From assembly GCA_028702395.1 (NCBI GenBank), contig JAQVOV010000088.1:1-6489 (forward strand): a DNA stretch of 6,489 nt. Direction: 5' to 3'. Of the stretch, positions 1-4,305 are shown piece after piece. Numbering within the stretch: the stretch's first letter is position 1; the number at the start of each line of letters is the position of its first letter. The position numbers were made by a program, and so were the translations under genes. A model generated the notes under the pieces. It searched no databases and was not told where the DNA came from. It was given only the letters and a program-made list of their open reading frames with translations. This stretch comes from Candidatus Omnitrophota bacterium (lineage in GTDB: Bacteria; Omnitrophota; Gorgyraeia; JABMRN01).

Positions 1-16
1 CACTGACACTGACACT
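1..16. repeat. CACTGA (TGTCAG) hexamer array abutting the hisF stop
   Basis: The plus strand reads CACTGA, CACTGA, CACT. The minus strand, as transcribed, gives AGTGTCAGTGTCAGTG, whose first AG is the end of the hisF TAG stop codon. The unit is the TGTCAG form of the TGTCWG hexamer seen between hisB and hisH. The array may continue beyond the left edge, so its real length is unknown. Confidence 0.7.
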
Positions 17-770
17 AATTACGAACAACTATCCCCTTTTCCTCAAGTAAAGCCTTAACTTCACTTATAGAAAACTCCCTAAAATGAAATATACTTGCTG
101 CCAATCCGGCATCTGCTTTTCCTTTTGTAAAAACTTCTGCAAAATGCTCTGGCTTACCACATCCGCCTGAAGCAATAACCGGAATACCAACCCCTTCACT
201 TATTGTTTTTGTAAGTTCTATATCAAACCCGTTTTTTGTACCATCACGATCCATACTTGTGAGAAGTATCTCCCCTGCTCCAAGTTGTTCGACTTTTTTA
301 GCCCAGTTAACCGCATCTATCCCTGTAGGGGTACGTCCCCCATTTACAAATATTTCCCAGTTATTTCCTACTCGCTTTGCATCAATTGCAACTACTATGC
401 ACTGACTGCCAAATCTATCACTTGCTCTTTTTACGAATTCCGGATCCTTAACTGCCGGCGTATTGATAGAGATCTTATCGCAACCAGCATTGAGCAAATT
501 TCTTATATCCTCAATTGTTTTTATCCCTCCACCAACAGTGAAAGGCATAAAAACCTCTTTAGCAACTTTTCTAACAACATCTACCATTGTGCCTCTTTTT
601 TCATGGCTAGCTGTAATATCCAGAAAAACCAGTTCATCCGCACCTTCGTTATTATAAATTTTCGCATTATCAACAGGATCTCCTGCATCTACGAGATTTA
701 AAAAATTAATACCTTTTACAACTCTGCCGTCTTTAACATCCAAGCATGGGATTATTCTCTTAGAAAGCAC
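15..770 (-). CDS. hisF: Imidazole glycerol phosphate synthase, cyclase subunit HisF
   Basis: HisF is the cyclase half of the cytoplasmic HisH-HisF complex. It uses ammonia released by HisH to turn PRFAR into imidazole glycerol phosphate and AICAR, joining histidine and purine metabolism. The protein is a (beta/alpha)8 barrel. With the start chosen here it has 251 residues, near the usual length of about 250-258. The catalytic aspartates fall at D11 (PCLDVKDGR) and D130 (VAIDAKR), the same numbers as in the well-studied Thermotoga HisF. Phosphate-binding glycines are at TVGGGI (79-83) and ASGG (200-203). An ATG 33 bases further upstream (803) would add an atypical 11-residue leader. I prefer the GTG at 770 because AAGGAGG lies six bases before it and because it restores the family numbering. 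The start overlaps the end of hisA by 11 bases in another frame, which suggests translational coupling. The TAG stop abuts a hexamer repeat. Confidence 0.96.
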   Translation of the reverse strand: MLSKRIIPCLDVKDGRVVKGINFLNLVDAGDPVDNAKIYNNEGADELVFLDITASHEKRGTMVDVVRKVAKEVFMPFTVGGGIKTIEDIRNLLNAGCDKISINTPAVKDPEFVKRASDRFGSQCIVVAIDAKRVGNNWEIFVNGGRTPTGIDAVNWAKKVEQLGAGEILLTSMDRDGTKNGFDIELTKTISEGVGIPVIASGGCGKPEHFAEVFTKGKADAGLAASIFHFREFSISEVKALLEEKGIVVRN

Positions 771-1479
771 GAAAAACCTCCTTAAGATCAATGTTCCCCT
801 CATAGAACCCCTTACCTACAACAGCCCCGACAAGTCCTTTTTGTTCTAACTTTGACAACTTTCTGACATCCTCTATTGTAGTAACACCGCCTGCTGCAAT
901 GACTTTTAGAGATGTTTTACTTAAGATCTTCTTTATCATTTCAATATTTGGACCAGATAACATACCATCCTTTGCAATATCTGTATAAAGTATAGTTTTA
1001 ACTTCCATATTCTCAAAAATTTTCAAGCAATCAAATATCTCTACACCGGATTCCTTTACCCACCCTTCGATCTTGATTTTTTCTTCTTTAGCATCAATGC
1101 CGAAAATAACTGCTTCCCCAAAATTATCAATACTCATTTTTGCGAAATTTTCGTCTTTATAAATTGCTGTTCCAAGTATGACTTTTTTAACTCCGCAATC
1201 TAATATTTGTGCGATGGTTTGTATGTTCCTTATTCCTCCGCCTAGTTCGACATCCAATTCTGTACTGTTGACAATTTCCTTTACAATAGGCAAATTGATA
1301 GGTTCCCCTGTTTTTGCTCCATCAAGATCTATGATATGTATTCTTTTTGCTCCCATATTTTTGAACTTTTGTGCAACAGAAACAGGATCATCACAATAAA
1401 TTGTCTTTTTATCATAATCACCTTGTGTAAGCCTTACAACTTTTCCATCTATAATATCTATCGCTGGAATAACTAACAT
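760..1479 (-). CDS. hisA: ProFAR isomerase HisA (phosphoribosylformimino-AICAR-P isomerase)
   Basis: HisA carries out the Amadori-type isomerisation of ProFAR to PRFAR, the substrate of HisH-HisF. It is a 239-residue (beta/alpha)8 barrel of normal family length and a paralogue of HisF. The start MLVIPAIDIIDGKVVRL is the standard HisA N-terminus and places the catalytic acid/base residue at D8. The second catalytic aspartate is D129 in FGIDAKE. Phosphate-binding signatures are ELGGGIR (78-84) and AAGGV (195-199), and DGMLSGPN (171-178) is the HisA-type loop. W140 sits in the usual GW position. The ATG is one base after the hisH TAA, with GGAG seven bases upstream inside the hisH end, so HisH and HisA are probably made by coupled translation. 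The 3' end overlaps the hisF start. Nothing looks damaged. Confidence 0.97.
   Translation of the reverse strand: MLVIPAIDIIDGKVVRLTQGDYDKKTIYCDDPVSVAQKFKNMGAKRIHIIDLDGAKTGEPINLPIVKEIVNSTELDVELGGGIRNIQTIAQILDCGVKKVILGTAIYKDENFAKMSIDNFGEAVIFGIDAKEEKIKIEGWVKESGVEIFDCLKIFENMEVKTILYTDIAKDGMLSGPNIEMIKKILSKTSLKVIAAGGVTTIEDVRKLSKLEQKGLVGAVVGKGFYEGNIDLKEVFRAF
777..783 (-). promoter_or_regulatory. Strong Shine-Dalgarno site of hisF
   Basis: The minus strand reads AAGGAGG, a near-perfect match to the 16S rRNA tail, followed by the six-base spacer TTTTTC and the GTG at 770-768. It lies inside the last codons of hisA. It decides the hisF start against the ATG at 803, and it means ribosomes finishing hisA can begin hisF at once. 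Confidence 0.85.
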
Positions 1480-1480
1480 T

Positions 1481-2092
1481 TTACAACTCCATAAAATTCT
1501 TTATCATTTTAAGACCTTTATCCTGACTTTTTTCAGGATGAAATTGTGTAGCAAATATATTATCTTTTCTGACACATGAAATGAATTCTACTTGTGCATA
1601 TTCACTTCTACCCCCAATGAGCGAAAGATCATCTGACTGAGCATAATAGGAATGAACAAAATAGAAAAACGAATCCTGTTCAATACCTTTTGCAATAGCA
1701 TTATCAGCTGAAAACTTAACAGTATTCCATCCCATATGAGGGATCTTGAAACCAGATGCTTTGGGAAATTTCCTGACATTCCCTTTTAATATTGATAGTC
1801 CTGGAAGGTTTCCTTCTTCGCTGCTTTCAAAAAGCACTTGTAACCCCAAACATAAACCAAGAAAATATTTCCCTGATGATATGCTTTTGCGTATGATAGA
1901 ATCCAAACCTTTTGAAGATAGTTCCCTAATAGTATCATCAAAAGCACTAACGCCTGGCAAAACTATTTTATTAGCATTTTCTATAACTTCTCTTGACGCA
2001 GTAACACAAACATCTGCTCCTAACAAAGAGAAAGCATTGTATACGCTTTGTATATTCCCAAGTCCATAATCGATTATCGCTATATCTGCCAT
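1481..2092 (-). CDS. hisH: Imidazole glycerol phosphate synthase, glutamine amidotransferase subunit HisH
   Basis: HisH hydrolyses glutamine and passes ammonia through the HisF barrel. It is a class I (triad) glutaminase, 203 residues, normal for the family. The nucleophile is C81 in LGLCLGLQ, and the triad is completed by H185 and E187 in ATQFHPEKS. The N-terminus MADIAIIDYGLGNIQSV and GWN at 121-123 are typical of HisH rather than other amidotransferases. The oxyanion-strand motif, usually PGVG, reads PGVS at 46-49. The start fits the family, and the same frame reaches a TAG about 30 bases upstream with no ATG, GTG or TTG between. No Shine-Dalgarno sequence precedes the ATG: that space is filled by a TGTCWG hexamer array. 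The nearest purine-rich stretch (AGGAGAAGGAG) is about 60 bases upstream, too far for direct use. hisA follows after one base. Confidence 0.96.
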   Translation of the reverse strand: MADIAIIDYGLGNIQSVYNAFSLLGADVCVTASREVIENANKIVLPGVSAFDDTIRELSSKGLDSIIRKSISSGKYFLGLCLGLQVLFESSEEGNLPGLSILKGNVRKFPKASGFKIPHMGWNTVKFSADNAIAKGIEQDSFFYFVHSYYAQSDDLSLIGGRSEYAQVEFISCVRKDNIFATQFHPEKSQDKGLKMIKNFMEL

Positions 2093-2098
2093 AAACTG

Positions 2099-2125
2099 TG
2101 TCAGTGTCTGTTTCAGTGTCTGTAT
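2099..2125. repeat. Degenerate TGTCWG hexamer array upstream of hisH
   Basis: On the plus strand the units read TGTCAG, TGTCTG, TTTCAG, TGTCTG from 2099 to 2122. This can also be seen as the 12-mer CAGTGTCTGTTT at 2102-2113, repeated as CAGTGTCTGTAT at 2114-2125. In the hisH message it appears as ACAGAC/ACTGAA/ACAGAC/ACTGAC, ending just before the start codon and replacing the expected Shine-Dalgarno site. It is related to the arrays at 2229-2246 and 1-16. Confidence 0.8.
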
Positions 2126-2228
2126 ATACTAAAACATACAACTAAAAACAAACTCCTTCTCCTCTTTTTACTTTTGTCTATGAGAACTTCTGATATCAAA
2201 ATATCTTTAAATCAATTTAAGTTAATAC

Positions 2229-2246
2229 AGAAACAGACACAGACAC
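2229..2246. repeat. TGTCTG hexamer array downstream of hisB, inverted relative to 2099-2125
   Basis: The minus strand reads TGTCTG, TGTCTG, TTTCTG, starting shortly after the hisB stop codon. It uses the same degenerate hexamer as the array before hisH but in opposite orientation, so the two arrays face each other across the hisB-hisH gap. Confidence 0.75.
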
Positions 2247-2264
2247 TATATCCTATCACCTCAC

Positions 2265-2927
2265 TTACATTATCCCCTTTGTTGAAGGAACAACATGCTT
2301 TCGTCTAGGATCTATTTCAGTTGCCCTATCAAGAGCTATTCCCATAGCTTTAAAGATCGCTTCTAACATATGGTGCATATCACTTCGTGCCATAATATCA
2401 ACATGCATATTTATCTGCAAGCTTTTAGCAAATGTTTCAATAAAGTCATTACCCAATTCCATGGAATAATTTTCATCATTGAATTTTCCTACTATCGAAT
2501 CTAACGCAGGTTCCGGCTCACCATCACGAAATTTGATCCCGCTATATGAAAATCTATTACCAACATCAACAGTGACTTTTGCTCTGGCATGATCCATCGG
2601 CACTTCAGAATCACCATATCTTTTTATGCCTTTACATGCTCCTAATGCTTTTTTAAAAGCTTGCCCTAAACAGATCGCAACATCTTCATTTGTATGATGC
2701 ATATCAACTTCTAGATCCCCCTTAACCTTGATCTTCAGATCAAAAAGACCATGAAAAGCAAAAAGGGTTAACATGTGATCAAGAAAGCCTATTCCTGTTT
2801 TTATTTCTGATTTACCTACACCATCAAGACAAAGCATCCCTGTTATCTTTGTTTCTGTTGTCTTTCTGTTAATTGCAGCGTTCCTTTTTTTGATATTCCT
2901 GTTTTTGATAGTCTTGTTTGTTGTCAT
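2265..2927 (-). CDS. hisB: Imidazoleglycerol-phosphate dehydratase HisB (monofunctional)
   Basis: HisB removes water from IGP to give imidazole acetol phosphate in the cytoplasm, using a dinuclear manganese site. At 220 residues it is a single-domain dehydratase with no fused histidinol-phosphatase domain of the enterobacterial kind. The metal-binding signatures are in order: GFLDHML (47-53), DMHHTNED (75-82) and MHHMLEA (184-190). The phosphate-binding PSTKG is at 214-218. The family commonly has DDHHTVED and PMDEA; here these are DMHHTNED and PMDHA (110-114). The first 15 or so residues are a Lys/Asn/Thr-rich extension before the normal start of homology at NAAINRKTTETKI. No later ATG, GTG or TTG is evident near that point, and a modest AAAGGG lies seven bases before the ATG, so I keep the longer start. 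The gene stands 141 bp after hisD and 172 bp before hisH. Confidence 0.95.
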   Translation of the reverse strand: MTTNKTIKNRNIKKRNAAINRKTTETKITGMLCLDGVGKSEIKTGIGFLDHMLTLFAFHGLFDLKIKVKGDLEVDMHHTNEDVAICLGQAFKKALGACKGIKRYGDSEVPMDHARAKVTVDVGNRFSYSGIKFRDGEPEPALDSIVGKFNDENYSMELGNDFIETFAKSLQINMHVDIMARSDMHHMLEAIFKAMGIALDRATEIDPRRKHVVPSTKGIM

Positions 2928-3068
2928 CTTTTTTCCCTTTCTTTTTATTTAAACTTAAAGATAAAATCTTGTTTTTATTGTGGCATCTTATTGGCAAACC
3001 TCTTTTAGGACCATCCACTCTTTTATCTTTCGTCTTTTATCTTTTATCTTTTTTCAATGTTACTCGAT
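2928..3068. other. hisD-hisB intergenic region
   Basis: This 141-bp gap has no plausible coding sequence. It holds a TCTTTTA heptamer array close to the hisD stop, then an AT-rich hisB leader with one tiny palindrome (AAGAT-AAA-ATCTT, 2958-2970). I see no GC-rich stem with U-tract that would make an intrinsic terminator, so readthrough from hisD into hisB is the simplest assumption. No promoter with a good match to consensus was seen. Confidence 0.5.
3019..3053. repeat. TCTTTTA heptanucleotide tandem repeat, five units
   Basis: The plus strand reads TCTTTTA, TCTTTCG, TCTTTTA, TCTTTTA, TCTTTTT: five consecutive 7-base units, three of them identical. In the message this is a purine run of TAAAAGA units beginning about 15 bases after the hisD stop codon. 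It is unrelated in sequence to the TGTCWG arrays. Short arrays like this can change length by replication slippage, but no length variation can be seen from one sequence. Confidence 0.8.
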
Positions 3069-4289
3069 TTATTCAAACCTAGCACGCACTGCATCCATAT
3101 GACAAGGTAATTGTTCTATAGCAGTAAGTTTCTCCAAAATAGGCCTTACCTCATCTAAAGCCTTTTTACTGTAATGAATTATATGTGATGTTTTTAGAAA
3201 ACTTTCAATTCCCAATCCAGAAAAAAATCTTGCTGTACCTGCTGTTGGTAAAACATGGCTTGGGCCTGCCACATAGTCACCTACAGTGACTGGAGTATAT
3301 TGTCCAAGAAAAATTGCTCCGGCATTACGGACTTTCTTTAAAACAGTTTGAGGGTCCTTAACTATAATTTCAAGGTGTTCTGGTGCTATTTGATTAGCTA
3401 TTTCAATAGCCTCATCCATATTCCTTGTTTGTATAAGATATCCTTTTTCTACCTTCTTTTTAACTATTTGTCCGAGTTTTTTAGAAGGGGTCACAAGAAT
3501 TGAAATTCCAAGATGATGTTCTGATTGAGCAAGCATATCTTTTATGACATAATCCGGATTTGCATTTTGATTTGCTAAGATCAAAACTTCACTTGGACCT
3601 GCAAGCATATCAATGTCACAAAAACCAAAAACCTGTCTTTTAGCTTCTGTAACATATTCATTTCCAGGCCCTACTATCTTATTGACTTTCAGTATACTTT
3701 TTGTTCCAAAAGCAAGTGCCCCTATTGCCTGTGCTCCACCGACTTTGTAGACCTCATCAACTTTTAAAAGATCTGCCATGACAAGTATATAAGGATCTAT
3801 TGATCCTGTTTTATTTGGAGGTGATACAAGTGCTATTCGTTTAACTCCGGCTATCTTTGCAGGAAGAACAGACATATATACACTCGAAACAAGAGGAACT
3901 GTCCCGCTTGGGACATAAACACCTACACTATCAATAGCAGTTACTTTTTCACCTAAAAAAACTCCATTTTCCTTTTTTATTTTCCAGGATCTTATTTTAT
4001 TTGTTTTATAGAATTTATTGATGTTTTCCATAACGGTCTTTATAGAGTTCACTATTTCAGGATCAATATCCTGATATGCTCCGCTTATCTCACTTTGCGA
4101 AACCCTAATATCTTTTGGTTTTAGATTAACTCTATCGAATTTACGTGTATAACGAACAATGGCATTATCACCATTTATCCTGACATCATTCAGGATCTTA
4201 GTAACTGTATTTGTAACTCTTTTTTTAACGGCAAAATCCCTGTTCAAAAAGTTCTCGTACTGTTTACTGCCTATTCTTAAGGTTTTCAT
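3069..4289 (-). CDS. hisD: Histidinol dehydrogenase HisD
   Basis: HisD catalyses the last two steps of histidine synthesis, the NAD-dependent four-electron oxidation of L-histidinol to L-histidine, as a cytoplasmic zinc homodimer. The product has 406 residues, slightly shorter than the common 420-435. Zinc ligands expected for the family are visible as Q255 and H258 in LAQSEHH, D338 in TVGDYVAGPSHVLPT and H397 in LPCHMDAV. The catalytic pair E304-H305 lies in APEHLE, and H345 is in GPSHVLPT. The nucleotide-binding region includes VGVYVPSGT (122-130), KVGGAQAIGALA (182-193) and KIVGPGNEYV (204-213). The last segment, LPCHMDAVRARFE, replaces the more usual LTAHxxAV ending but keeps the histidine. 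AGGAG sits five bases before the ATG. The gene begins 16 bp after alaS, so the two are probably cotranscribed. Confidence 0.97.
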   Translation of the reverse strand: MKTLRIGSKQYENFLNRDFAVKKRVTNTVTKILNDVRINGDNAIVRYTRKFDRVNLKPKDIRVSQSEISGAYQDIDPEIVNSIKTVMENINKFYKTNKIRSWKIKKENGVFLGEKVTAIDSVGVYVPSGTVPLVSSVYMSVLPAKIAGVKRIALVSPPNKTGSIDPYILVMADLLKVDEVYKVGGAQAIGALAFGTKSILKVNKIVGPGNEYVTEAKRQVFGFCDIDMLAGPSEVLILANQNANPDYVIKDMLAQSEHHLGISILVTPSKKLGQIVKKKVEKGYLIQTRNMDEAIEIANQIAPEHLEIIVKDPQTVLKKVRNAGAIFLGQYTPVTVGDYVAGPSHVLPTAGTARFFSGLGIESFLKTSHIIHYSKKALDEVRPILEKLTAIEQLPCHMDAVRARFE

Positions 4290-4305
4290 ATTAACTCCTG
4301 TTGTA

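Larger units (their letters stand above)
2098..2246. repeat. Inverted repeat pair (16/17 match) spanning the hisB-hisH gap
   Basis: The arm at 2098-2114 (GTGTCAGTGTCTGTTTC) and the arm at 2230-2246 (GAAACAGACACAGACAC) are reverse complements at 16 of 17 positions, separated by 115 bases. In the hisB-hisH transcript they could pair with a single T:T mismatch, placing the sequence just upstream of the hisH start in a stem. The layout also resembles a small non-autonomous mobile element with terminal inverted repeats, but I saw no clear target-site duplication. Both readings are inference; the pairing itself is read directly. Confidence 0.55.
2093..2264. other. hisB-hisH intergenic region with facing hexamer arrays
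   Basis: This 172-bp gap holds no credible gene. In transcript direction it carries a TGTCTG array just after the hisB stop, an AT-rich centre, a purine-rich stretch (AGGAGAAGGAG, about 2153-2163), and a complementary array ending three bases before the hisH ATG. Two small AT hairpins can be drawn in the centre: GATAT/ATATC at 2192-2205, and an imperfect one at 2205-2221. Neither is followed by a U-run in the manner of an intrinsic terminator. A weak promoter-like pair for hisHAF (TTGTTT at 2151-2146, 17-base spacer, TATATA at 2128-2123) is present but matches consensus poorly. Confidence 0.6.

Noticed and set aside
771..803. ATG at 803 as the hisF start
   Set aside because: It adds residues not typical of HisF, has no comparable Shine-Dalgarno site, and shifts the catalytic aspartates from their family positions.
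2123..2151. Promoter-like TTGTTT / 17-base spacer / TATATA ahead of hisH
   Set aside because: The -35 matches only three of six consensus bases and the -10 four of six, in AT-rich DNA where such pairs arise by chance.
2192..2221. Two AT-rich hairpins in the hisB-hisH gap as a terminator
   Set aside because: The stems are about five to seven A/T pairs, one with a mismatch, and no U-run follows on the transcribed strand.
2096..2250. CRISPR-like or insertion-sequence interpretation of the hexamer arrays
   Set aside because: There are no equal-length spacers between identical repeats and no transposase; the units are six bases and degenerate. A non-autonomous element remains possible but unproved.
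2048..2308. Plus-strand open frame of 86 codons crossing the hisB-hisH gap
   Set aside because: It overlaps the start of hisH and the end of hisB, its composition follows the repeats and AT-rich DNA, and no ribosome site or recognisable domain is seen.
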